A stretch of 64,000 nucleotides of DNA. It comes from Mycobacterium sp. Z3061. Its GTDB lineage: Bacteria > Actinomycetota > Actinomycetes > Mycobacteriales > Mycobacteriaceae. The stretch covers positions 1,178,001 to 1,242,000 of the forward strand of contig NZ_CP134062.1 of assembly GCF_031583025.1 (NCBI RefSeq), written 5' to 3'. The notes beneath the pieces were generated by a model that saw only the letters and a list, made by a program, of their open reading frames with translations, had not been told where the DNA came from and did no database searches. How positions within the stretch are numbered: the stretch's first letter is position 1; each line of letters begins with the position of its first letter. Both the position numbers and the translations under genes were made by a program. Of this stretch, positions 54,240 to 64,000 are shown one piece after another.

Positions 54240-54974
54240 ATGCCCAAATCGCTGGCCCGGATGACCGCCCGGTCGGTGGTGCTCAGCGTGTTGCTGGGTG
54301 CGCACCCCGCGTGCGCCACCGCCAGCGAATTAGTGCGTCTGACAACAGATTTCGGTATCAAAGAAGCGACGATACGGGTGGCGCTGACCCGCATGGTCAG
54401 TGCCGGTGATTTGATCCGGTCCGCCGACGGTTATCGGCTCTCCGACCGCCTGCTGGCTCGCCAGCGACGGCAGGACGAGGCGATGCGGCCGCGTACCCGG
54501 GCCTGGCGCGGGCACTGGCACGTCGTCGTCGTCACCAGCGTCGGCACCGATCCCCGAACCCGCGCGGCGCTTCGGAACACCATGCACGACAAGCGGTTCA
54601 GCGAGTTGCGTGAAGGGGTCTGGATGCGTCCGGACAACCTCGACCTCGACCTGACGCCCGACGTCGCGTCCCGGGTGCGGGTGCTGCGGGCGCGCGACGA
54701 CCAGCCGGCCGCACTGGCCGGACAACTGTGGAACCTGCCGGAGTGGGCCGAAGTGGGCCGCGACTTGCTGCGGGAGATCGCCCGGGCGACCGACATGCCG
54801 GGGCGCTTCGTGGTGGCCGCGGCCATTGTGCGCCATCTCGGCAGCGACCCGATCCTGCCCGACGAACTGCTGCCCGCCCATTGGCCCGGAGCCGAACTGC
54901 GGGCGGCCTACCACGACTTCGCCACCGAACTGGCGGAACTTCGTGACACGACCCAACTTCAGGAGGCGACATGA
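54240..54974 (+). CDS. PaaX-family transcriptional regulator
   Basis: A 244-residue PaaX-like protein, counterpart of Rv0674. The N-terminal PaaX winged helix covers about 8-75 (ARSVVLSVLLGAHPACATASELVRLTTDFGIKEATIRVALTRMVSAGDLIR). The PaaX-type central domain has GHWHVVVVTSVGTD, and the C-terminal domain PILPDELLPAHWPG. PaaX is a phenylacetyl-CoA-responsive repressor in E. coli; here it is embedded in an acyl-CoA operon, so an acyl-CoA effector is likely. Its last four bases overlap the start of echA5 (ATGA). Confidence 0.9.
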   Translation: MPKSLARMTARSVVLSVLLGAHPACATASELVRLTTDFGIKEATIRVALTRMVSAGDLIRSADGYRLSDRLLARQRRQDEAMRPRTRAWRGHWHVVVVTSVGTDPRTRAALRNTMHDKRFSELREGVWMRPDNLDLDLTPDVASRVRVLRARDDQPAALAGQLWNLPEWAEVGRDLLREIARATDMPGRFVVAAAIVRHLGSDPILPDELLPAHWPGAELRAAYHDFATELAELRDTTQLQEAT

Positions 54975-55738
54975 GCGACTTGGTGCGGGTGGAACGCGAC
55001 GGCCCGGTGACCACGGTCTGCATCAACCGGCCCGAGGCGCGCAACGCGGTCAACGGGCCGACGGCGGCCGCGCTGTACACCGCGTTCGAACGGTTTGACC
55101 GCGACGACACCGCATCGGTGGCGGTGTTGTGCGGAGAAGGCGGAACCTTCTGTGCGGGAGCCGATTTGAAGGCCTTCGGCACACCGCAGGCAAACTCCGT
55201 GCATCGCACCGGGCCCGGCCCGATGGGACCGTCGCGCATGATGCTCTCCAAACCGGTGATCGCCGCGGTCGACGGTTACGCGGTGGCCGGCGGCCTGGAG
55301 CTCGCCTTGTGGTGCGATTTGCGGGTCGCCGAGGAAGACGCCGTCTTCGGGGTGTTCTGCCGGCGCTGGGGAGTGCCGCTGATCGACGGCGGGACGGTGC
55401 GGCTGCCGCGGCTGATCGGGCACAGCCGGGCGATGGACATGATCCTCACCGGTCGGGGCGTCAAGGCCGACGAGGCCCTGGCGATCGGGCTGGCCAACCG
55501 GGTGGTGCCGAAAGGCCAAGGGCGCCAGGCCGCCCAGGAGTTGGCGGCCGAGCTTGCCGCACTGCCGCAGCAATGTCTGCGCTCGGACCGGCTGTCGGCG
55601 CTGCACCAGTGGGGCCTGCCCGAGTCCGCGGCGATGGACCTCGAGTTCGCGAGTATCTCCCGGGTGGCCGCCGAGGCGCTGGAGGGCGCGGGCCGGTTCG
55701 CCGGCGGAGCCGGCCGGCACGGTGCCCCGGCCGGTTAG
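54971..55738 (+). CDS. echA5: Enoyl-CoA hydratase (EchA5)
   Basis: A 255-residue crotonase, counterpart of Rv0675. VTTVCINRPEARNAVNGPTAAALY and GEGGTFCAGADLKAFG form the N-terminal half. [48 protein letters not shown] carries the second oxyanion strand and the region where the catalytic glutamate normally lies. RAMDMILTGRGVKADEAL is the next helix. The ATG at 54971 overlaps the PaaX-like gene by four bases. It converges with the lipoprotein gene, whose stop overlaps this gene's stop. Confidence 0.92.
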   Translation: MSDLVRVERDGPVTTVCINRPEARNAVNGPTAAALYTAFERFDRDDTASVAVLCGEGGTFCAGADLKAFGTPQANSVHRTGPGPMGPSRMMLSKPVIAAVDGYAVAGGLELALWCDLRVAEEDAVFGVFCRRWGVPLIDGGTVRLPRLIGHSRAMDMILTGRGVKADEALAIGLANRVVPKGQGRQAAQELAAELAALPQQCLRSDRLSALHQWGLPESAAMDLEFASISRVAAEALEGAGRFAGGAGRHGAPAG

Positions 55739-56232
55739 CCCTTGGTGACCGTGTTGTTGGGGCCGATCTTGTTGATCTCCGGGTCGCCGTCTTTGTAGGT
55801 GATGGTGTTGTCCATCCCCAGCACCGTGATGCGCTTGTTGACCTTGTCCAGGGTGATCTTGTTCTTGGTGCCGCCCACGCTCACCGTCTCGCAGTTGCCG
55901 TTGACGGTCAGCGTGTTGTCGGACCCGGTCACATTCAGTGACTTGCCCTCTTCGCAGGCGATGGTGGCCGTCTGGCCCATCGACGCGTAGACCATGGTGT
56001 CGCCCACCTGGACCGAAGTGCTCCCGGTCGGGAGGGCGCCGGTGCTGCTGGTCGTCTCCGTGGACCCGCCGCCGGTGGTCGTGGTCGACGACTTCGTCGA
56101 CGAGGAGCTGCTGGCTGCCGGCGGCCCGGCGGTCGAGCTGCAGCCCACCAGCCCGACGGCGGCGGCGACGGCCGCGGCTGCCAGGCCTACTCCGGCCAGT
56201 CTGAATGTTTCGGCAGTTCCGTTGGCGCGCAT
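55735..56232 (-). CDS. DUF3060-type lipoprotein
   Basis: A 165-residue lipoprotein matching Rv0679c in length. The ATG at 56232 (MRANGTAETF) gives a signal sequence with lipobox LVGC; an upstream start at 56268 is rejected. After Cys31 comes a long Ser/Thr-rich linker (SSSSSTKSSTTTTGGG and more) to about residue 75. The C-terminal 90 residues form short beta repeats (LNVTGSDNTLTVNGN, VSVGGTKNKITLDKV, ITVLGMDNTITYKDGDPEI). Function is unknown; it is probably cell-envelope anchored. A homologous protein is encoded immediately upstream. Confidence 0.88.
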   Translation of the reverse strand: MRANGTAETFRLAGVGLAAAAVAAAVGLVGCSSTAGPPAASSSSSTKSSTTTTGGGSTETTSSTGALPTGSTSVQVGDTMVYASMGQTATIACEEGKSLNVTGSDNTLTVNGNCETVSVGGTKNKITLDKVNKRITVLGMDNTITYKDGDPEINKIGPNNTVTKG

Positions 56233-56278
56233 GGTTTCTCGATTCCTCCCGGTGATCAGAACTGTCACACTTGCCGGT

Positions 56279-56653
56279 TCAGGGCCCGACTCGCTGGATC
56301 CGGTTGACCATCCCCAGTTCGCGGCCGCGGTCCCAGATGACGGGATCGCCGTTCTTGTAGAACACCGTCCCGTCGTAGCCGTAGACGGTGATGTCGTTGA
56401 CGACGGTGTCGGCGATGACCGTGTTGCCCGTCCCCATCATGGTGACCGCCCAGCAGCTTCCCAGGGCGGTGACGATGTTGTTGGTCCCGTTGACGATGAG
56501 AGTGGCGTCGCCGCAGTCGATCGTCGTCTCGACGCCCTGCCCCGTGATATGGGTGTCGCCGTTCTTGGCGTGCGCTGCCGGAGCCGGCGCGACCGGTATG
56601 GCAACGACGGACGCGGCACAGACAGCCAGCGTTCCCACGGTGGTCCATTTCAC
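56279..56653 (-). CDS. DUF3060-type secreted protein
   Basis: A 124-residue secreted protein, the length of Rv0680c. The GTG at 56653 (MKWTTVGTLAVCAASVVAI) gives a clean Sec signal with a likely cleavage after APAAHA; it follows GAAGGGGGCCCGCA. The mature part repeats the pattern of its downstream neighbour: TLIVNGTNNIVTALG, NTVIADTVVNDITVYGYDGTVFYKNGDPVI. The two genes are tandem and 46 bases apart, and look like a duplication in which one copy gained a lipobox and linker. Function is unknown. Confidence 0.86.
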   Translation of the reverse strand: MKWTTVGTLAVCAASVVAIPVAPAPAAHAKNGDTHITGQGVETTIDCGDATLIVNGTNNIVTALGSCWAVTMMGTGNTVIADTVVNDITVYGYDGTVFYKNGDPVIWDRGRELGMVNRIQRVGP

Positions 56654-56810
56654 TGCGGGCCCCCTTCGTTGGGCGGGTCGTCTGCTCGACGAGACCTCGA
56701 TTGAGATTACGTGCATTTAACTGCGTGACGACAGCCCCGTGTGGATTTATCCGGAAAGCCGCGCACCGCCGGCACCACGGAGCGCCGCACCCGGCGGTCG
56801 CGGTGCAGTC

Positions 56811-56827
56811 AACTAGAGTCATTAGTT
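56811..56827. promoter_or_regulatory. Candidate TetR operator (AACTA-N7-TAGTT)
   Basis: An inverted repeat with five-base arms, 31 bases before the ATG of the TetR gene at 56858. It is a natural candidate for autoregulation by that protein. It lies in the divergent gap with the DUF3060 pair. Confidence 0.45.
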
Positions 56828-56857
56828 AGCTCTCACGTCGCGCGAAGGGTGAACGCC

Positions 56858-57502
56858 ATGGCAGCTCAGCCGGAGCCACCGTCGGGTGGCGGCCGTGCGC
56901 GTGGCGCAAAGTCGGGAGCCCGCCAGGCGAAGCTCAGCCGCGAGGGCATCGTCGACGGTGCCTTGACGTTCCTGGACCGGGAGGGCTGGGACTCCCTGAC
57001 CATCAATGCCCTGGCAACCCAGTTGGGGACCAAGGGGCCGTCGCTCTACAACCACGTCGACAGCCTCGAGGACCTGCGCCGCGCGGTGCGCATCCGGGTC
57101 ATCGACGACATCATCACCATGCTCAACCGAGTGGGGGAAGGTCGTTCGCGCGACGACGCCGTCCTGGTCATGGCGGGCGCCTACCGCAGCTATGCACACC
57201 ATCACCCCGGGCGGTACTCAGCGTTCACCCGGATGCCGCTGGGTGGCGACGACCCCGAATACACGGCGGTGACCCGCGGGGCGGCCGCGCCCGTCATCGC
57301 GGTGTTGTCCTCGTACGGCCTGCAGGGCGAGGAGGCCTTCTATGCGGCGCTCGAGTTCTGGTCGGCGATGCACGGGTTCGTGCTGCTGGAAATGACCGGT
57401 GTGATGGATGAAATCGACACCGACGCGGTGTTCACCGACATGGTGCTGCGACTGGCGGCCGGCATGGATCGGCGCACCGTGCAGGCGGCGGAGACTCCCT
57501 AG
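56858..57502 (+). CDS. TetR/AcrR-family regulator (WHG domain)
   Basis: A 214-residue TetR regulator, counterpart of Rv0681. The ATG at 56858 (MAAQPEPPSGGG) is used; a frame from 56741 would start upstream of the operator. A basic N-terminal tail precedes the HTH (REGIVDGALTFLDREGWDSLTINALATQLGTKGPSLYNHVDSLEDLRRAV). The C-terminal domain has the WHG motif FWSAMHGFVLLEMTGVMDE, as in the TetR protein near 37.6 kb. Its targets are unknown; itself and the divergent DUF3060 pair are the obvious ones. Confidence 0.88.
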   Translation: MAAQPEPPSGGGRARGAKSGARQAKLSREGIVDGALTFLDREGWDSLTINALATQLGTKGPSLYNHVDSLEDLRRAVRIRVIDDIITMLNRVGEGRSRDDAVLVMAGAYRSYAHHHPGRYSAFTRMPLGGDDPEYTAVTRGAAAPVIAVLSSYGLQGEEAFYAALEFWSAMHGFVLLEMTGVMDEIDTDAVFTDMVLRLAAGMDRRTVQAAETP

Positions 57503-57535
57503 CGGGCGGCGCTCGGCGGGGTGATGCCACCGCTT

Positions 57536-57565
57536 TTGACCTGCCAGACTCCGGGCGGGTATTGT
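57536..57565 (+). promoter_or_regulatory. Putative str-operon promoter (TTGACC-N18-TATTGT)
   Basis: TTGACC at 57536-57541 and TATTGT at 57560-57565 are 18 bases apart. TATTGT is followed by GGGACC. The remaining 217 bases to rpsL are a leader in which I see no gene and no well-supported regulatory structure. Confidence 0.6.
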
Positions 57566-57782
57566 GGGACCTCGTGCCTGGCGGCTAACGGCGCCTGAAG
57601 TAGCGGGCGTAAATGCCGGGCCAATTCGCGTGTCCACAATGCGACGGATGAGGTATTCCGGGCAAGCGCATGCGACACGCCCGGCCGCGGGGTGATGAAG
57701 TTATTCCGCGGTGGGGCCATAACTGCAGTACCAGAGACTTTTTGAACACCGCACGAAGAACAGCAACACAGAAAGCCGGTAG

Positions 57783-58157
57783 ATGCCAACCATTAATCAG
57801 CTGGTCCGTAAGGGTCGCCGAGACAAGGTCGCCAAGGTCAAGACCGCGGCTCTGAAGGGCAGCCCGCAGCGCCGTGGCGTGTGCACCCGCGTGTACACCA
57901 CCACTCCGAAGAAGCCGAACTCGGCGCTTCGGAAGGTCGCTCGTGTGAAGCTGACGAGTCAGGTTGAGGTCACGGCCTACATTCCGGGCGAGGGCCACAA
58001 TCTGCAGGAGCACTCGATGGTGCTGGTGCGTGGCGGCCGGGTGAAGGACCTCCCCGGTGTGCGCTACAAGATCATCCGCGGTTCGCTCGACACTCAGGGT
58101 GTGAAGAACCGCAAGCAGGCTCGCAGTCGCTACGGCGCCAAGAAGGAGAAGAGCTGA
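57783..58157 (+). CDS. rpsL: 30S ribosomal protein S12
   Basis: S12 lines the decoding centre; changes at Lys43 or Lys88 give streptomycin resistance. The 124-residue product has wild-type Lys43 (TTTPKKPNS) and Lys88 (GGRVKDLPG), so no rpsL streptomycin resistance is predicted. The ATG at 57783 follows GAAAGCCGGTAG. Its stop overlaps the rpsG start (TGATG). First gene of the rpsL-rpsG-fusA-tuf (str) operon. Confidence 0.98.
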
Positions 58158-58627
58158 TGCCGCGCAAGGGACCCGCGCCCAAGCGTCCACTGGTCAACGA
58201 CCCGGTCTACGGGTCGCAGCTGGTGACCCAGTTGGTGAACAAAGTTCTGCTGCAGGGGAAGAAATCGCTGGCGGAACGCATTGTTTATGGTGCGCTCGAG
58301 CAGGCCCGGGACAAGACCGGCACCGATCCGGTCATCACCCTCAAGCGCGCGCTCGACAACGTCAAGCCCGCGCTGGAGGTGCGTAGCCGCCGCGTCGGCG
58401 GTGCCACCTACCAGGTGCCCGTCGAGGTGCGCCCGGACCGGTCGACCACGCTGGCGCTGCGCTGGCTGGTCAGCTTCTCGCGGCAGCGTCGCGAGAAGAC
58501 CATGGTCGAGCGTCTGGCCAACGAGATCATGGATGCCAGCAATGGCCTCGGGGCCGCCGTCAAGCGGCGTGAAGACACCCACAAGATGGCCGAGGCCAAC
58601 CGCGCCTTCGCGCACTATCGCTGGTAG
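58157..58627 (+). CDS. rpsG: 30S ribosomal protein S7
   Basis: S7 organises the 3' domain of 16S rRNA and can repress the str operon. The 156-residue product begins [20 protein letters not shown] and contains the S7 signature [29 protein letters not shown]. Ends [12 protein letters not shown]. The ATG at 58157 shares one base with the rpsL stop. fusA follows after 99 bases. Confidence 0.98.
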   Translation: MPRKGPAPKRPLVNDPVYGSQLVTQLVNKVLLQGKKSLAERIVYGALEQARDKTGTDPVITLKRALDNVKPALEVRSRRVGGATYQVPVEVRPDRSTTLALRWLVSFSRQRREKTMVERLANEIMDASNGLGAAVKRREDTHKMAEANRAFAHYRW

Positions 58628-58726
58628 AGCAGTGTGCCGGCGCCGGAGCCGCCAGGGCGGCGACATCAGGGTGAGCGCTGGCGCATCCGATAGTTAACTG
58701 AGCAACGAAAGAGTGGGAAGACTTCT

Positions 58727-60832
<2,106 letters not shown>

Positions 60833-60934
60833 GCGGAAACCCCGACTAGTAAGCTGACGCGGTTAGCACCGCGGCAAAACCCAGAAAAATCAACACTGCT
60901 TTTTTAAGCACCAACAGTCCAGGAGGACACCAAA

Positions 60935-62125
60935 GTGGCGAAGGCGAAGTTCCAGCGGACCAAGCCCCACGTCAACATCGGGACCATCGGTCACGTTGAC
61001 CACGGCAAGACCACCCTGACCGCGGCTATCACCAAGGTCCTGCACGACAAGTACCCGGACCTGAACGAGTCCAAGGCGTTCGACCAGATCGACAACGCGC
61101 CTGAGGAGCGTCAGCGCGGTATCACGATCAACATCGCGCACGTCGAGTACCAGACCGAGAAGCGTCACTACGCGCACGTCGACGCCCCCGGCCACGCCGA
61201 CTACATCAAGAACATGATCACCGGTGCCGCCCAGATGGACGGCGCGATCCTGGTGGTCGCCGCAACGGACGGCCCGATGCCGCAGACGCGTGAGCACGTG
61301 CTGCTCGCCCGTCAGGTGGGCGTGCCCTACATCCTCGTGGCGCTGAACAAGTCCGACGCGGTCGACGACGAGGAGCTGCTCGAGCTCGTCGAGCTGGAGG
61401 TCCGCGAGCTGCTGGCCGCCCAGGACTTCGACGAGGAAGCCCCCGTCGTGCGGGTCTCGGCGCTGAAGGCGCTCGAGGGCGACGCGACCTGGGTCAAGTC
61501 GGTCGAGGACTTGATGGACGCGGTCGACGAGTCGATCCCGGACCCGGTGCGCGACACCGACAAGCCGTTCCTGATGCCCGTTGAGGACGTCTTCACCATC
61601 ACCGGTCGTGGCACCGTCGTCACCGGTCGTGTGGAGCGCGGCGTGGTCAACGTGAACGAGGAAGTCGAGATCGTTGGCATCAAGCCGACCAGCACCAAGA
61701 CCACGGTCACCGGTGTGGAGATGTTCCGCAAGCTGCTCGACCAGGGTCAGGCCGGTGACAACGTCGGTCTGCTGCTGCGTGGTGTCAAGCGTGAGGACGT
61801 CGAGCGCGGCCAGGTCGTGATCAAGCCCGGCACCACCACCCCGCACACCGAGTTCGAGGGCCAGGTCTACATCCTGTCCAAGGACGAGGGCGGTCGGCAC
61901 ACGCCGTTCTTCAACAACTACCGTCCGCAGTTCTACTTCCGCACCACGGACGTGACCGGTGTGGTGACGCTGCCGGAGGGCACCGAAATGGTGATGCCCG
62001 GTGACAACACCAACATCTCGGTGAAGCTGATCCAGCCCGTCGCCATGGACGACGGTCTGCGGTTCGCGATCCGTGAAGGTGGCCGCACCGTCGGCGCCGG
62101 CCGGGTCACCAAGATCATCAAGTAG
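60935..62125 (+). CDS. tuf: Elongation factor Tu
   Basis: EF-Tu delivers aminoacyl-tRNA to the ribosome. The 396-residue product has the GTPase motifs [16 protein letters not shown] and NKSD, plus domain 2 ([14 protein letters not shown]) and domain 3 ([18 protein letters not shown]). The GTG at 60935 follows CAGGAGGACACCAAA, a strong ribosome-binding site. It closes the str operon and is followed by a perfect hairpin terminator. Confidence 0.98.
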   Translation: MAKAKFQRTKPHVNIGTIGHVDHGKTTLTAAITKVLHDKYPDLNESKAFDQIDNAPEERQRGITINIAHVEYQTEKRHYAHVDAPGHADYIKNMITGAAQMDGAILVVAATDGPMPQTREHVLLARQVGVPYILVALNKSDAVDDEELLELVELEVRELLAAQDFDEEAPVVRVSALKALEGDATWVKSVEDLMDAVDESIPDPVRDTDKPFLMPVEDVFTITGRGTVVTGRVERGVVNVNEEVEIVGIKPTSTKTTVTGVEMFRKLLDQGQAGDNVGLLLRGVKREDVERGQVVIKPGTTTPHTEFEGQVYILSKDEGGRHTPFFNNYRPQFYFRTTDVTGVVTLPEGTEMVMPGDNTNISVKLIQPVAMDDGLRFAIREGGRTVGAGRVTKIIK

Positions 62126-62140
62126 CGTTCACCGCGCGAC

Positions 62141-62190
62141 CAGACGTAAAAGCCCCCGAAAACCTCGGTTTTCGGGGGCTTTTACGTCTG
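62141..62190. terminator. Terminator after tuf
   Basis: Perfect 24-base arms (62141-62164 and 62167-62190) with CAGACGTAAAAGCCCCCG outside. The downstream neighbour is on the same strand, so bidirectional action is not needed here. The outer sequence is a variant of the GAGCAGACGCAAAA arm found after rplA, rplL and rpoC. Confidence 0.9.
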
Positions 62191-62282
62191 CTGGGCGGGC
62201 TGACTTGTGATCGGTAGAGGCCGTGCGAGCGCTAATCTGACATCCTCGGGCACCCGACCCGAGCAGAGTGAGGAGAAAACAC

Positions 62283-63083
62283 ATGCTCGCGCGGTACATC
62301 AAGATGCAGCTGCTGGTGCTGTTGTGCGGCGGCCTGGTCGGACCGATCTTCCTGGTCGTCTACTTCACCCTCGGCTTCGGTCAGCTGCTGTCGTGGATGT
62401 TCTACGTCGGTCTGCTCATCACCGTCGCCGACGTGCTGATCGCGATCGGGCTGACGTACTGGAGCGTCAACACGGCCGCCAAGAACGAGGCGCTCGAGCA
62501 GACCGGAGTGCTGGCGCTGGCGCAGATCACCGGTCTGAGCGAGACGGGTACCCGGATCAACGAGCAGCCGGTGGTCAAGGTGCATCTGCACGTATCCGGA
62601 CCTGGGATCGCGCCCTTCGACAGTGAGGACCGGGTGATCGCGAGCGTGACGCGGCTGGGCAACTTGACGGCCCGCAAGCTCGTCGTCCTGGTCGACCCCA
62701 CCACGAACGAGTACCGGATCGATTGGGAGCGAAGCGCTTTGGTGAACGGCCTGGTGCCCGCGCAGTTCACCGTCGAGGAGGACAACCGGACCTACGACCT
62801 CAGTGGCCAGGCCGGGCCGCTGATGGAGATCCTGCAGCTGCTCAAGGCCAACAACATCCCGCTCAACCGCATCGTCGATGTGCGTTCCAATCCGGCTCTC
62901 CGTCAGCAGCTGCACGCGGTGGTGCGCCGTGCCGGCCAGCAGCAGGCGGGTCAGACCGCCCAGCCCCAGGCACAGGGCTCGATCGCCGACCGGCTGCAGG
63001 AGCTGGAATCGCTGAAGGCCAGCGGCGTGGTGAACGACCAGGAGTACGCGAGCCGGCGTGCTCAGATCATCTCCGAGATCTGA
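62283..63083 (+). CDS. Membrane protein with C-terminal SHOCT domain
   Basis: A 266-residue protein matching Rv0686 in place and length. The ATG at 62283 (MLARYIKMQ) follows GTGAGGAGAAAACAC. Two membrane helices lie at about residues 8-32 (LVLLCGGLVGPIFLVVYFTLGFG) and 38-60 (FYVGLLITVADVLIAIGLTYW). A soluble beta-rich middle domain follows. Residues about 230-266 are a SHOCT motif (ADRLQELESLKASGVVNDQEYASRRAQII), a short helical element thought to aid oligomerisation. Function unknown. Confidence 0.88.
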   Translation: MLARYIKMQLLVLLCGGLVGPIFLVVYFTLGFGQLLSWMFYVGLLITVADVLIAIGLTYWSVNTAAKNEALEQTGVLALAQITGLSETGTRINEQPVVKVHLHVSGPGIAPFDSEDRVIASVTRLGNLTARKLVVLVDPTTNEYRIDWERSALVNGLVPAQFTVEEDNRTYDLSGQAGPLMEILQLLKANNIPLNRIVDVRSNPALRQQLHAVVRRAGQQQAGQTAQPQAQGSIADRLQELESLKASGVVNDQEYASRRAQIISEI

Positions 63084-63094
63084 GCACGCCTCCA

Positions 63095-63150
63095 CGAACG
63101 GAACCTGGCTGCGAATTCTGGCGCGAAATCTCGCGGTGCGGTTCCGTTCG
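63095..63150. repeat. Large imperfect palindrome between the SHOCT and SDR genes
   Basis: Outer arms CGAACGGAACC (63095-63105) and GGTTCCGTTCG (63140-63150) are perfect over 11 bases. An inner CGCGA/TCGCG stem (63122-63126 and 63131-63135) sits between them. It may terminate transcription after the SHOCT gene, but neither arm is followed by a clear T run, so a dispersed repeat or protein site is also possible. Confidence 0.6.
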
Positions 63151-63161
63151 CGGCACCCTAG

Positions 63162-64000
<839 letters not shown>

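Noticed and set aside
54971..55738. Pseudogene status for crotonase copies echA3, echA4 and echA5
   Set aside because: All three are full length with intact oxyanion-hole segments. The only doubt is which catalytic acids they use.

Overview
The window is a chromosomal segment of a mycobacterium (Mycobacterium sensu lato). The base composition is high-GC and coding density is very high. The gene order follows the Mycobacterium tuberculosis H37Rv stretch from about recD (Rv0629c) to Rv0687, as I remember that genome. The gene complement is typical of the genus: mmaA1-4 mycolate methyltransferases, hadABC dehydratases, and the Mce ATPase mkl. A full mmaA1-4 set, including a well-preserved mmaA3, points to a species that makes oxygenated (keto and methoxy) mycolates, a trait more common in slow growers. 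I cannot name the species.

Layout. 1-8.5 kb (minus): an overlapping recC-recB-recD operon, translationally coupled to a membrane-protein gene cut by the left edge. 8.5-11.9 kb (plus): a block that H37Rv lacks here, encoding a nitroreductase, a lipid acyltransferase-like protein, an SRPBCC protein, cyanase and a patatin. 12-14.5 kb (minus): echA3-like crotonase, a single-TM protein and a metallo-beta-lactamase-fold hydrolase. 14.5-19.6 kb (plus): an antitoxin-like protein, tRNA-Thr, tRNA-Met, rpmG-hadABC, tRNA-Trp, and secE-nusG-rplK-rplA. 19.7-21.6 kb (minus): an ECF42-type sigma factor with a probable C-terminal nonsense codon, plus a double DGPF/YCII protein. 21.7-28 kb (minus): mmaA4-mmaA3-mmaA2-mmaA1, a LipG-like hydrolase and a UbiB-family protein. 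28-30.2 kb: two DinB-like genes divergent from a WYL regulator.

30.2-35.9 kb (plus): an overlapping cluster of GH38 alpha-mannosidase, a SurA/PrsA-like protein without a rotamase domain, and a ROK sugar kinase. 36-37.2 kb: the L10 leader and rplJ-rplL. 37.3-40.7 kb: a TetR repressor divergent from a carotenoid oxygenase, then mkl. 41-48.8 kb: rpoB-rpoC. 48.8-51.6 kb: neutral ceramidase divergent from endonuclease IV. 51.7-55.7 kb (plus): the fadE8-echA4-paaX-like-echA5 acyl-CoA cluster. 55.7-56.7 kb (minus): two secreted DUF3060-type proteins. 56.9-62.1 kb (plus): a TetR regulator and the str operon rpsL-rpsG-fusA-tuf. 62.3-64 kb: a SHOCT membrane protein and a mycofactocin-type SDR cut by the right edge, preceded by a perfect match to the KstR operator consensus.

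Most of the window is conserved core biology: the transcription and translation machinery, FAS-II dehydration, mycolate modification and recombination. No CRISPR array, prophage or insertion sequence was seen. The most interesting details are small-scale. The ECF42 sigma factor has a TGA with its conserved tail still in frame beyond it. Four terminators after ribosomal, RNA polymerase and EF-Tu genes share an outer arm. The rplJ, rpoB and rpsL operons appear to share a TATTGT promoter. The mannosidase operon contains a chaperone-like protein with no rotamase domain. The mmpS5-mmpL5 efflux locus is missing from its usual place.
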